Assembly (NCBI RefSeq): GCF_003217495.1
Contig: NZ_QJSW01000030.1
Coordinates: 1 to 54,299 of the forward strand
DNA: 54,299 bases
Origin: Paenibacillus barcinonensis
GTDB lineage: Bacteria > Bacillota > Bacilli > Paenibacillales > Paenibacillaceae
Direction of reading: 5' to 3'
Position numbers and translations under genes: made by a program. Positions 26,740 to 34,741 of this stretch are shown here, piece by piece. The number at the start of each line of letters is the position of its first letter. Within the stretch, counting starts at the first letter, position 1. The notes under the pieces were generated by a model, which searched no databases, had not been told where the DNA came from, and saw only the letters and a program-made list of their open reading frames with translations.

Positions 26740-27768
26740 TTACTGTCCGGGTTCTCTTGTATTACTATCCTTGAATATTCCTGGATCTGAAGTGGCACTT
26801 GCCGCACCATTACTGCCTTGCTGACTAAATCCTGATGTCCCGTCATTCATTAATGAATTATCCTGCTGGGCATTTGGAGTTTTCCCTTGCCCCTCTGTCT
26901 CAGTGATGTATTCACCTCTATTCAGTTCAGTTGTGTTACGTCCACTAATGTACTTCTGACGGTCTTCATCACTCATGGATCTCAGATCCTGTTCGAGCTT
27001 GGCACGTACTTGCCTTTCAAGTGCAGAGGTAGCAATACCCACAATATTCGGATTGGATTCTATAAGATCCAGCACTTTCGCATTGGATGGATAGTTGGTA
27101 ATTGCAGCGTCTTGCATGTACGGATCAACATAACTTAACGCATAGATTGATGCATCATTGATGTAAGCATCCACAATTGCACTCGACATTGTCAAAATTT
27201 CCTTCTCACTCATTTTGTACCATATCGTTCCGTTGTTTAAATCTTCAACCTTCTTCTTCGAAAGCACTATGTAATCCTGGCCGGTCGCAAAGCGGATCCG
27301 TACATCTACAAACTCATCTTTCTTCAATTTCAATGGAAGTCGTACAAGGCTAAATTCCTGATTTCTAAGGTCTTTTGGTGTTATTCCATCCTCAAACAAC
27401 ATTGGACTCGTAATAATAGAATTTTTTTGCATATCTATTTTTATTCTTTTACCCACAATATCAGCTTGCTCGGCTGTATTCTGCGGAACAGTACTAACAG
27501 GTACAACAAGTGATGTGACATCCTCTTCGGCAATCAGATCCCCCGCCTTATGATTATCCTTCAAGACGGTTACCTTCATTTTGTCCTCGTTTAATTTCTT
27601 CTGGGCATCCTGAAGCTGCTGTTCTAGCTGTACCGTTCGTTCTACGTACCTTCCTTGAATATATTCGATGATAAAGTATCCTCCGACAACACATATAAAA
27701 AGGACTATTGCACCTCCAATGGAAGCGGACAGAAGCAGCTGCTTCTGTCTAAATCGAATCTTTGACAT
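26740..27768 (-). CDS. CpaB/RcpC-like SAF domain protein
   Basis: A 342-residue protein. One N-terminal transmembrane helix (about 12-35) is followed by a short coiled coil (about 40-62). A SAF-type domain then begins with a VTVLKDNHKAGDLIAEEDVTS strand-turn, and the PLKLKKDEFVDVRIRF segment corresponds to the second part of CpaB. The C-terminal 70 residues are Gly/Ser/Asn-rich and probably disordered. In Gram-negative Tad systems CpaB/RcpC supports pilus formation in the periplasm; here the domain would lie in the cell wall space. The ribosome binding site is AGAGGGG. Confidence 0.8.
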   Translation of the reverse strand: MSKIRFRQKQLLLSASIGGAIVLFICVVGGYFIIEYIQGRYVERTVQLEQQLQDAQKKLNEDKMKVTVLKDNHKAGDLIAEEDVTSLVVPVSTVPQNTAEQADIVGKRIKIDMQKNSIITSPMLFEDGITPKDLRNQEFSLVRLPLKLKKDEFVDVRIRFATGQDYIVLSKKKVEDLNNGTIWYKMSEKEILTMSSAIVDAYINDASIYALSYVDPYMQDAAITNYPSNAKVLDLIESNPNIVGIATSALERQVRAKLEQDLRSMSDEDRQKYISGRNTTELNRGEYITETEGQGKTPNAQQDNSLMNDGTSGFSQQGSNGAASATSDPGIFKDSNTREPGQ

Positions 27769-27804
27769 AATTAACCCCTCTCAATCTAACATCATTAAAT
27801 CCAA

Positions 27805-29070
27805 TTATATTTTTATAGCTAAAAGGATGATTAGCACAACAATAATCAAAATACATAAGCCGAGAATTCCGTATAACATGGATTTGGAGGATATTTTTTT
27901 GCTATCGCCCATATAACTCTTCATGAGTTTGTTCAATACCGACTCTGTGTCACTTTGATGCTTATAAGGGTCAGCGTGAGGTGGAATACGATAAACCAGA
28001 TTGCCTGGAAGCTCCTTGCGTATATCCTGAATACTAAGATTTTCAACGAACGGTATACAATAAACCCAATTCGATTGATCCATTTTTTTATGTATATCTC
28101 GAAATCTTCGGATCTTTCCTTGACGCCAGTCACTGCCAGCACCCACCACAATGTTTACACTCGCCCGATAAAATTCTTTACTCCAGTCGCTTTCTTCAAA
28201 ACCTCCGATATCTAGAATTAAATAGTCATGACCTGCTGTTACTAATTGATTAATGTCCAGTCTGCTATTGTTTTTGTAATACTCCACACCTTCGATTGTG
28301 AAATGAAGATGGGTGCTTTTAAAGTCAGGTGTTCCTTCATAAGCATTCTCAATGGCTGTAAAGTCACTTGATCCGTTGGCTTCTACTAAACCTACAGAAT
28401 ACCCTTTTCGCTTCAAATAATTAGCTATCAGTATACTCTGATGAGTTGATCCTACTTTGGACTCAACACCCATCACAGCAACGAGAATAGTACCGATTAT
28501 GCGATCCTTGAGAATAATTCTTTCTTGAATCGGTACATCCGGCAACTCAAGATCCATCACATCAGATGAATCGAATCCGCCTGAGGAGGTTAGCTTAGCA
28601 GTATAACGATAGATACGCTCCTTCACTTTCTCCATTTCAGAATCTGTCGATTCCCAGTCAACCTGAGATGCAGCGTTCCTATCTCCTTGATCTCTCTCAG
28701 GTAATAAATTACGCAACGCTGGAATAATAGATTTCGGCTTCGTACCTGGCGAGGTCGTTACCACGTTAATCCCCATGTCAGCCAATTCATGAACGACTCC
28801 ATCATCATCATAACGATCAAGAGCTATAACAATGATTTTCGTATTAGGGCGTATTACTCGGTACTGACTAATTCCCCTTAGGAAAGTCTGAGCATCTGTA
28901 CAATCAATATCTGTAATAAAAGCATTGATGTTGATCCTCGCTACAGCCTCACAAAATTCAACAAACTGTCCACCTTCAAAACGTCCCGTTTTTTCAAAGC
29001 TAACATCGGTATTCCCTATAGCCTCATGCACCAATGCAGAAGCTTTACTAGAGATGATTACTGCGTTCAC
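27805..29070 (-). CDS. CpaE-like protein with receiver-like domain and C-terminal membrane anchor
   Basis: A 421-residue protein starting at a GTG. Residues 1-125 look like a degenerate receiver domain (AFITDIDCTDAQTFL, IIVIALDRYDD), as at the N-terminus of CpaE. Residues 190-370 are ParA-like, but the P-loop reads VMGVESKVGSTHQS, a relaxed deviant Walker A with Lys and Ser/Thr. A transmembrane helix (about 397-420) ends the protein, which is unusual for the family and would fix it to the membrane. It is the second gene of the operon. Localisation or assembly control of the machinery is the likely role. Confidence 0.75.
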   Translation of the reverse strand: MNAVIISSKASALVHEAIGNTDVSFEKTGRFEGGQFVEFCEAVARININAFITDIDCTDAQTFLRGISQYRVIRPNTKIIVIALDRYDDDGVVHELADMGINVVTTSPGTKPKSIIPALRNLLPERDQGDRNAASQVDWESTDSEMEKVKERIYRYTAKLTSSGGFDSSDVMDLELPDVPIQERIILKDRIIGTILVAVMGVESKVGSTHQSILIANYLKRKGYSVGLVEANGSSDFTAIENAYEGTPDFKSTHLHFTIEGVEYYKNNSRLDINQLVTAGHDYLILDIGGFEESDWSKEFYRASVNIVVGAGSDWRQGKIRRFRDIHKKMDQSNWVYCIPFVENLSIQDIRKELPGNLVYRIPPHADPYKHQSDTESVLNKLMKSYMGDSKKISSKSMLYGILGLCILIIVVLIILLAIKI

Positions 29071-29085
29071 TGTGTTCTGCCCCCA

Positions 29086-30198
29086 TTAGTCTGCTAAAAT
29101 TTTGCTCTGATCCAGATCAAAAATTTTGTTCACTCCATTTTGCTTGGTACGGATAGCCCCTTCTTTTGCCTCAGAGATCAATTCCTCCAGAGTCACACCC
29201 GATTTGGTATCTATGTATCCAATAAGAACCGTGCTTGAAGCCTCCACATCAATTTTCATTCTTATCGAGTTAACTAGCTCAGATAACGATTTGTTTGCAC
29301 TCGTTACTAAAGCGGTCATCGCATTGTTTTGATAACGGCCGGCAAACCCCAATCCATCTAACGCTCTCCCTAAGGCTCTCCCCGCTCTTCTTAGTGACTC
29401 TTCCTCAGGAATGTGAGCTGAAAAATTTTGAATTTCTATGTATAGAACACCGATCGTCTTACCACTTGTTAAAGCTTGATTAGCCTGATGTACAAAATGC
29501 TTTTGTGTAAACAGCCCCGTAATTTCGTCCCGGGTTGATGTATATGTGGCTGCCTGCATAACGCCAATAATTTTCTCAAATATCATCAAAAAAACGGTAA
29601 AACTAGCAAACACACTAAAGATCATGCTTAGCTCGGACAACAATTCATAGCCCGTAAATGCTCCTGCCAAGTGCAGCAAGTATTGTATAGAGAATAGCAT
29701 TGTAAGCATAAAGTACTTAGGATTAACACCAACTTCAGGGAAAATCTTAATTAGCGTGAAGAGAGCAATCCCGACAACTGCCAGAAACAATAAAAACGAG
29801 CTCATCTGTACAGGTAAAAACAAAGACATCGCTGCTGTAACTAAAGAGACGGCTGTTCCTCCTAAGTGAACATAAAGTTTGTCCGTGCTTTTGTAATAAA
29901 GACGAAAAAGAGCAATTTGAGTGATCACTATTCCAGCCGCGTAAAGAGACATAAAGAACATATTAATCCCGGAGAGCTTAGCGGAGATTAGTGACATCCC
30001 CAGGTTGGAGAATAACATCAGGGAAAAGGCAACCAGAAATTTAAGATATGTGGGATTTCTCCACTTCCTGTACATGAACAGTCCAACGATAAATAACACA
30101 CTATTAACAGAGAGTAAAAAACCAGAAATAAACCTTTCAAGTTCAATCATGTCTATATCAAAACCCACTTTCTTGGAAATATGCATTACTTCATACAA
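29086..30198 (-). CDS. Membrane protein with degenerate GGDEF domain
   Basis: A 370-residue protein with about seven transmembrane helices (20-210) followed by a GGDEF-like domain (about 220-365) opening with TRDEITGLFTQKHF. The active-site GGDEF motif is replaced by RYQNNAM, so diguanylate cyclase activity is not expected; binding of a nucleotide or a purely regulatory role is more likely. It is the first gene after the promoter at 30311-30339. The start is uncertain: TTG 30198, ATG 30186 and ATG 30150 all lack a good ribosome binding site. A sensory or c-di-GMP-related control of the hybrid apparatus is inferred. Confidence 0.75.
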   Translation of the reverse strand: MYEVMHISKKVGFDIDMIELERFISGFLLSVNSVLFIVGLFMYRKWRNPTYLKFLVAFSLMLFSNLGMSLISAKLSGINMFFMSLYAAGIVITQIALFRLYYKSTDKLYVHLGGTAVSLVTAAMSLFLPVQMSSFLLFLAVVGIALFTLIKIFPEVGVNPKYFMLTMLFSIQYLLHLAGAFTGYELLSELSMIFSVFASFTVFLMIFEKIIGVMQAATYTSTRDEITGLFTQKHFVHQANQALTSGKTIGVLYIEIQNFSAHIPEEESLRRAGRALGRALDGLGFAGRYQNNAMTALVTSANKSLSELVNSIRMKIDVEASSTVLIGYIDTKSGVTLEELISEAKEGAIRTKQNGVNKIFDLDQSKILAD

Positions 30199-30310
30199 TA
30201 ATTAATTTTCCAATTTTCATTTCATTTTTCCCAGTTGAAATAGATTATATTTTTATAAATATATGGTTCTATATACCCACATTTTGGATAAATAACTAAC
30301 TTCAAATAAG

Positions 30311-30339
30311 ATCATAGCTTCATTTTGGCAATTTTACAA
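30311..30339 (-). promoter_or_regulatory. Candidate sigma-A promoter of the Tad/T7 operon
   Basis: On the minus strand, TTGTAA and TATGAT are separated by exactly 17 bases, about 110 bases ahead of the GGDEF gene. It would drive the whole run down to EssC. Confidence 0.6.
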
Positions 30340-30505
30340 CATTTTTTTGTTATTTATGACCAAAAACGACTAAGCATATAGTCCTTATTGTTACAAAATG
30401 GTCCCAGACTTTTTAGAGTTCATATTTAATTCCCTTTTTTATTTCCAATAACAAATATGAATTTGGGAAATTGAGTATATTTTTTAATAAAATTCAATAC
30501 AAAAT

Positions 30506-30534
30506 ACTACTATATATAGCTATATTATAGTAGT
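30506..30534. repeat. Near-perfect palindrome in the Tad/T7 upstream region
   Basis: The arms ACTACTATA and TATAGTAGT flank an AGCT centre, with a single bulged base. T-rich DNA follows on both strands. It could be a bidirectional terminator or a regulator's operator upstream of the operon promoter. Confidence 0.55.
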
Positions 30535-30983
30535 CTTTTTGTTTTATATTTAATTTGTTTTGTAAATAAATGCTCATCAAATAAATGAATCAAAAAAAAG
30601 AATCTTGTTCTATATAATCATGCTTTATTCCATATGCCATTTGTGTCAACTTGTAATTATTTGGACATTTAAATTCAACTAACAATTGTTTTCATGCACA
30701 AAAATAAATGTTGATCTAACTCTTCTTTTTTTATTAAGGAGTCATTATTCCCTACCTTGTTCCTCACTTGTTTGATATGCTAAATTTAAAAATTCAACCT
30801 CGAAAGTTTCAAGAAAACAGCAGATTGAATTTTTCTCTATCGCTTTGTTGATTCACAATTTCATCACCCGTTGTTAATAAACCTCCACAGATTTCTACTC
30901 TATTTCTGAGAGATTAATTAGAGATCAAGCTTGAGTATAAGTCGACTGTAAGGTTTTCAAGTTGTCTCTCCATGTACCATTCA

Positions 30984-31757
30984 TCACCGCACATCCAGCC
31001 CCAGCCTTTCCAAATATCCAAACATTCGCTCTCTTAATTGATTCAAGTCATGCCTCTGATCCTTGGACAAGCGATTCAGCTGATAAATCCCGTCCGGGTC
31101 TTCAACTATTATTTTGTATTTGCTCATCTGCTCATATACCGATCTAAAGTCTGCATACTGCGCCTTCGTAAACAACTTTTCTGCCTTTGCAAACTGCTCC
31201 GTCCAAAATTCTTCTGTATCCATCATGCTTTTAGAACCAGCTTTGGACACAGACGACCTGCTCTCCAAGTCTTCCAGCTTATCAAAGAACGGCTGGAGCT
31301 CAGCTACTAACCCCTTATACTTTTCCTGTTCAGCCATACTCCAGCTCTCTGGATTCAACTTCCCTTGAGCGTCTGCACGAGTCATTGCCACCTGTGCAAA
31401 TTGCTTGAGCAGCCCCATGTACAACTCGAATTCATTATCCGTAAAATGGGCTTTGGCCTGCTGCAGCTTTGCTTCCAATCGCTCGTAATCTGCTGCTGTC
31501 CCACCAAATGAGGTGATTTGATCTTGCGAACCGTACATGCTGTCTGCCAAGTATGTATACCCCGCGTAAGCTCCAGCAGGAATAAAAAGCACTGCCGCCA
31601 GCAATATGGCCACCCGCCATGTTCTGCTTCGTTGTACATCAGGTGCTTTCATTCGAGTCGAATTTATTACGTTCTGTTTAACAACAGCTGAGACCCTCCA
31701 ATCCTTCGTTTCTTCCTGGTATGCCGACCGTAACTGTTTATCCAATTTCATTCGCAT
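30984..31757 (-). CDS. Anti-sigma factor with DUF3600-like extracytoplasmic domain
   Basis: A 257-residue single-pass membrane protein: a cytoplasmic N-terminus (1-46), a transmembrane helix (about 47-66) and an outer alpha-helical domain of about 190 residues, rich in Lys, Glu and Gln (YERLEAKLQQAKAHF). The architecture and helical outer domain fit the DUF3600 type found in Bacilli anti-sigma factors. Its start overlaps the end of the ECF sigma gene by about 20 bases, so the pair is co-translated, as expected for an anti-sigma that holds its sigma at the membrane. The signal sensed is unknown. ATG 31751 is an equally possible start. Confidence 0.75.
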   Translation of the reverse strand: MRMKLDKQLRSAYQEETKDWRVSAVVKQNVINSTRMKAPDVQRSRTWRVAILLAAVLFIPAGAYAGYTYLADSMYGSQDQITSFGGTAADYERLEAKLQQAKAHFTDNEFELYMGLLKQFAQVAMTRADAQGKLNPESWSMAEQEKYKGLVAELQPFFDKLEDLESRSSVSKAGSKSMMDTEEFWTEQFAKAEKLFTKAQYADFRSVYEQMSKYKIIVEDPDGIYQLNRLSKDQRHDLNQLRERMFGYLERLGLDVR

Positions 31758-32331
31758 GATCCACCTTTCGCGCAAGCTCAGAATACCGCTGCTGCCTATG
31801 TCTCAACTTGGTGAGTGCAGCATGAATTCGGGATTTCACTGTCCCCAGCGAAATTTTCAAAATGTCTGCCACTTCTTCTTGTGTGTACTCGTTCAAGTAA
31901 TGCAAGGTGACCACCTGCTGCAGCTTGTAAGGCAAACGCTGCACCTGCTCCAGTAAATGACGGTTCGCCAGCCTATGGATTAGACCAGATGAGAAATCAA
32001 CTTCCGTGCACGTATCAGTATTCATCTGTTCAATTCGCTGCTTGAATTGAAATTGCATCCGTTTCCTGCGTCGATAACTTTTGATCTGCCTCATGCTGAC
32101 TCCCATTAACCATGGCCCAAAAGCACGTCCAGTATCATATCGTGCCAAGGATCGGTACGCCTGAATATAAATTTCCTGCACCAAATCTTCAGCATCCGCC
32201 GCATCACGAACCAGAAAGCGTACCGTACGATACACATTCGGTACCGTCTTCTCGTATAACTCTCCATAAGCTTCATGATGGCCAGCCAAGATTAGTCTCA
32301 CCAATCGTATGTAATCGTTCTCCACACTCAT
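31738..32331 (-). CDS. ECF RNA polymerase sigma factor
   Basis: A 197-residue extracytoplasmic-function sigma factor. Region 2 spans about 10-90 (ADAEDLVQEIYIQAYRSL; FGPWLMGVSMRQIKSYRRRK), and region 4 spans about 125-180 with the helix-turn-helix YTQEEVADILKISLGTVKSRI. It directs RNA polymerase to stress promoters and is presumably held inactive by the overlapping membrane anti-sigma gene. No autoregulatory promoter could be assigned in the 240 bases upstream. It is distinct in sequence from the second ECF factor at 51113-51688. Confidence 0.92.
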   Translation of the reverse strand: MSVENDYIRLVRLILAGHHEAYGELYEKTVPNVYRTVRFLVRDAADAEDLVQEIYIQAYRSLARYDTGRAFGPWLMGVSMRQIKSYRRRKRMQFQFKQRIEQMNTDTCTEVDFSSGLIHRLANRHLLEQVQRLPYKLQQVVTLHYLNEYTQEEVADILKISLGTVKSRIHAALTKLRHRQQRYSELARKVDHANEIG

Positions 32332-32410
32332 TTTCCATCCCCTTTCCTTTACACTATATTGGTTTTAGCAGACGATATCGTTCGATTTAATTTAATAGGT
32401 TCGAGTCTAC

Positions 32411-32457
32411 ATAAAAAAAACCTATTTCCAGCACTTCGATTGAAGGTGGAATAGGTT
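32411..32457 (-). terminator. Terminator after the rRNA methyltransferase gene
   Basis: On the minus strand, the stem AACCTATT/AATAGGTT with an inner imperfect helix is followed by a run of eight T. It ends transcription coming from the methyltransferase gene. Confidence 0.88.
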
Positions 32458-32568
32458 GTTCATTTCCAAACTGGAATCCGATCAGGGAAACCCCTTACCT
32501 TTTCCAGTCTCTAATTCAATTAGTGAAGATAATTAAGGAAGGCTGTGGGTGGATTGATAAATATTAAT

Positions 32569-33357
32569 TTAGCCCATCCGCTGCCGCATCGCCTCAAACA
32601 ACAAAATCGTTGCAGCCATCGCGGCATTGAGCGACTCGGCTTGTCCCTGCATCGGAATCGTAATTGCGTCATCTACAAGCTGTGCTGTGATATCAGAAAT
32701 GCCCTTGCCTTCATTTCCAATGACAAGCCATACCGACTGTGTAAAATCATAGCTATAACACGAATACTCTGCCTGCAGCGAGGTGCTGACCAGCCTCACA
32801 CCTGCGGCTTTCGCTTCTGGAAGCAGCGCCCCCAGCTCTCCTTCAACAATAGGCAAATGGAACAAGGAGCCCATCGTTGAACGAATTGTCTTCGGGTTAT
32901 ACACATCCGCACAGCCAGCGCCCAAGACAACACCTGCAGCTCCGGCAGCATCTGCACTGCGAATAATCGTGCCTACATTGCCGGGGTCCTGTACACCGTC
33001 CAGTACAACCACAAGTCCTTGCCGCTCCGCAATCAGGCTTTGCAGCGGCTCTTTACTTTTCCGTACAATGGCAAATACAGGCTGAGGTGTCATCGTATCC
33101 GTACATTTGGCGATAACCGCAGGTGACACACTAACCCACTCGACTCGTTTTAACGGATTCTCCAGTCCGGCCAGCTCAATCGGCACACCCTGCTCTCCAT
33201 CATACACGATGCACTCCAGATCGGCTCCGGCGCGCAACGCTTCCTGAACAAGATGAATGCCCTCAATTATATATTTATGCTGACGAGTCCGATGCTTTTT
33301 CTCCAGCAGCTGCGCCCATTCTTTTACACGTGTATTTTGTGGTGATACAATATCCAT
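32569..33357 (-). CDS. TrmH/SpoU-family (SPOUT) RNA methyltransferase
   Basis: A 262-residue enzyme of the SPOUT 2'-O-ribose methyltransferase class, probably acting on 23S rRNA with S-adenosylmethionine. An N-terminal substrate-binding domain (1-100, L30e-like) precedes the knotted catalytic domain, whose three motifs are clear: DPGNVGTIIRSADA, WLVIGNEGKGIS and SLNAAMAATILLFE. Length and layout are normal for the YsgA/RlmB-like group. The ribosome binding site is AAGGA. It has its own downstream terminator. The target nucleotide cannot be told from sequence. Confidence 0.93.
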   Translation of the reverse strand: MDIVSPQNTRVKEWAQLLEKKHRTRQHKYIIEGIHLVQEALRAGADLECIVYDGEQGVPIELAGLENPLKRVEWVSVSPAVIAKCTDTMTPQPVFAIVRKSKEPLQSLIAERQGLVVVLDGVQDPGNVGTIIRSADAAGAAGVVLGAGCADVYNPKTIRSTMGSLFHLPIVEGELGALLPEAKAAGVRLVSTSLQAEYSCYSYDFTQSVWLVIGNEGKGISDITAQLVDDAITIPMQGQAESLNAAMAATILLFEAMRQRMG

Positions 33358-33482
33358 CGTTCCATCCTTCCCGTTTGCGGGCTCAATTGCTTACTATGTC
33401 TTCCTCATATTTTCATGTATCATGCTCCAGGCCAATCAAGCCTGCGAGTCAACTTTTCATTAATAGCTTAATGAATCCATTT

Positions 33483-34145
33483 TCATTTCGGATATGCCAG
33501 CTCCAGCTTGGTCAGATGATCCTTGTGCCCTACAATAACCAGCACATCTCCATCTGCAATCCGATCCTCAGCATATGGAGAGATGTTCATCGAACCCCCG
33601 CTTTTAATCGCCATGACGTTACAGCCAAAGCGTGCACGGATATTCAACTCCAGCAGGTTTTTGCCAATCATCTGCTCCGATGCCTTCATCTCCAGAATGC
33701 TGTAATCCTCGGATAACTCAATATAATCCAGAATGTTCGGGGATGTCAGATGATGCGCTACACGCAGCCCCATATCCCGTTCCGGGTAGATTACCTTATC
33801 TGCACCAATCTTCTGCAGCACCTTGCCATGTAGCTCATTCTGAGCTTTCACGATTAGAACAGGTACACCCATATCCTTCAAAATCAGGGTTGTCAGAATA
33901 CTCGCCTGAATATCCTGGCCAATCGCGACAACAACCACATCAAAATTACGTATACCCAGCGCTCGCAGCGCCTCTTCATCCGTTGAGTCTGCCGATACCG
34001 CATGAGTCACCGCATTGGACATTTCCTGAGTCCGCTGCTCGTTCGCATCAATGGCCAGCACATCAAATCCCATGCTGCTCAGAGCATTGGCCACACTTGA
34101 TCCAAACCGTCCCATGCCAATTACGGCATATTGTTTCTTTGCCAT
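33483..34145 (-). CDS. ktrA: KtrA/TrkA-type potassium uptake regulatory subunit
   Basis: A 220-residue RCK protein. The RCK_N Rossmann domain (1-120) has the dinucleotide motif GMGRFGSSVA and the acidic residue of LAIDAN; the RCK_C ligand-binding domain covers about 135-220. Such proteins form an octameric ring that gates a KtrB/TrkH potassium channel in response to ATP/ADP or c-di-AMP. Length equals B. subtilis KtrA/KtrC; which of the two it corresponds to is unclear. No channel gene lies beside it here, as with KtrC. The GGGAGG site is placed rather far from the ATG. Confidence 0.9.
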   Translation of the reverse strand: MAKKQYAVIGMGRFGSSVANALSSMGFDVLAIDANEQRTQEMSNAVTHAVSADSTDEEALRALGIRNFDVVVVAIGQDIQASILTTLILKDMGVPVLIVKAQNELHGKVLQKIGADKVIYPERDMGLRVAHHLTSPNILDYIELSEDYSILEMKASEQMIGKNLLELNIRARFGCNVMAIKSGGSMNISPYAEDRIADGDVLVIVGHKDHLTKLELAYPK

Positions 34146-34248
34146 CAGGGTATTTAACCTCCCGCTGCATTACGGCATGACGCACCCGTTCAGGATACGA
34201 TGCCAGCGTAAATAATCCTTCGTAGTATACCACAAAGACGGAGAAACT

Positions 34249-34279
34249 TGAATGCGCTCCCCCTTCACAGGGAACAGTA
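34249..34279 (+). promoter_or_regulatory. Candidate sigma-G-type promoter of sspI
   Basis: TGAATG and AACAGTA are separated by 18 bases, resembling the sigma-G consensus (TGAATA and CATACTA) only in part. Forespore expression is expected for the gene that follows. Confidence 0.35.
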
Positions 34280-34314
34280 ATACAGCAGCCGAATAATACG
34301 AGGAGGGAATTGCG

Positions 34315-34548
34315 ATGCCCATTACATTAAGCCTGCGTGAAGCGATTGTTCATAAGGTTCATGACAAAAGTGATGACCAACTGCGAGAGATGATCGAAGG
34401 TTCAGTGGACGGACCTGAAGCAGCACTGCCCGGACTTGGCGCCATTTTCGAAATGATCTGGAAGAACACCGAACCTGCCAAGCAGGAGGAACTCATTCAG
34501 ATCGCGCAGGAGCATCTGCACACCATTCCCGTTCAACCACTTCGCTAA
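34315..34548 (+). CDS. sspI: Small acid-soluble spore protein SspI
   Basis: A 77-residue protein that matches SspI in length and sequence style, opening with SLREAIVHKV and ending in AQEHLHTI. It is a minor SASP made in the forespore and stored in the spore core. An AGGAGG site lies seven bases before the ATG. The gene stands alone on the plus strand between leftward genes, converging with prfC across a shared terminator. It is strong evidence that the organism sporulates. Confidence 0.93.
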   Translation: MPITLSLREAIVHKVHDKSDDQLREMIEGSVDGPEAALPGLGAIFEMIWKNTEPAKQEELIQIAQEHLHTIPVQPLR

Positions 34549-34654
34549 CGAAGCATTGGCGGGTTAAAGGGACCATCAATCCGTTTGTTCTGTCTGCGAA
34601 AAAAAAGCTTGCCTAACCCGGCAGGGCTACACCTGCCTCCAGGTAAGGGTACAG

Positions 34655-34687
34655 CAAAAATCCCTCCACCAAATGGCGGAGGGATTT
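34655..34687 (-). terminator. Terminator between convergent sspI and prfC
   Basis: The stem AAATCCCTCC/GGAGGGATTT is followed by T5 on the minus strand, and a weaker T-stretch on the plus strand may also serve sspI. Confidence 0.85.
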
Positions 34688-34741
34688 CATTATACCAGCC
34701 CCCGCGAAGAATTACGCTCAGGCACTCTATTCCGATGCACA

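Larger units (their letters stand above)
30199..30983. other. 785-bp very AT-rich intergenic region
   Basis: No coding frame is supported. It separates the Tad/T7 block from the ECF sigma pair. It contains the candidate promoter of the Tad/T7 operon and a long palindrome at 30506-30534. No terminator was recognised next to the anti-sigma gene end at 30984. Confidence 0.6.
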
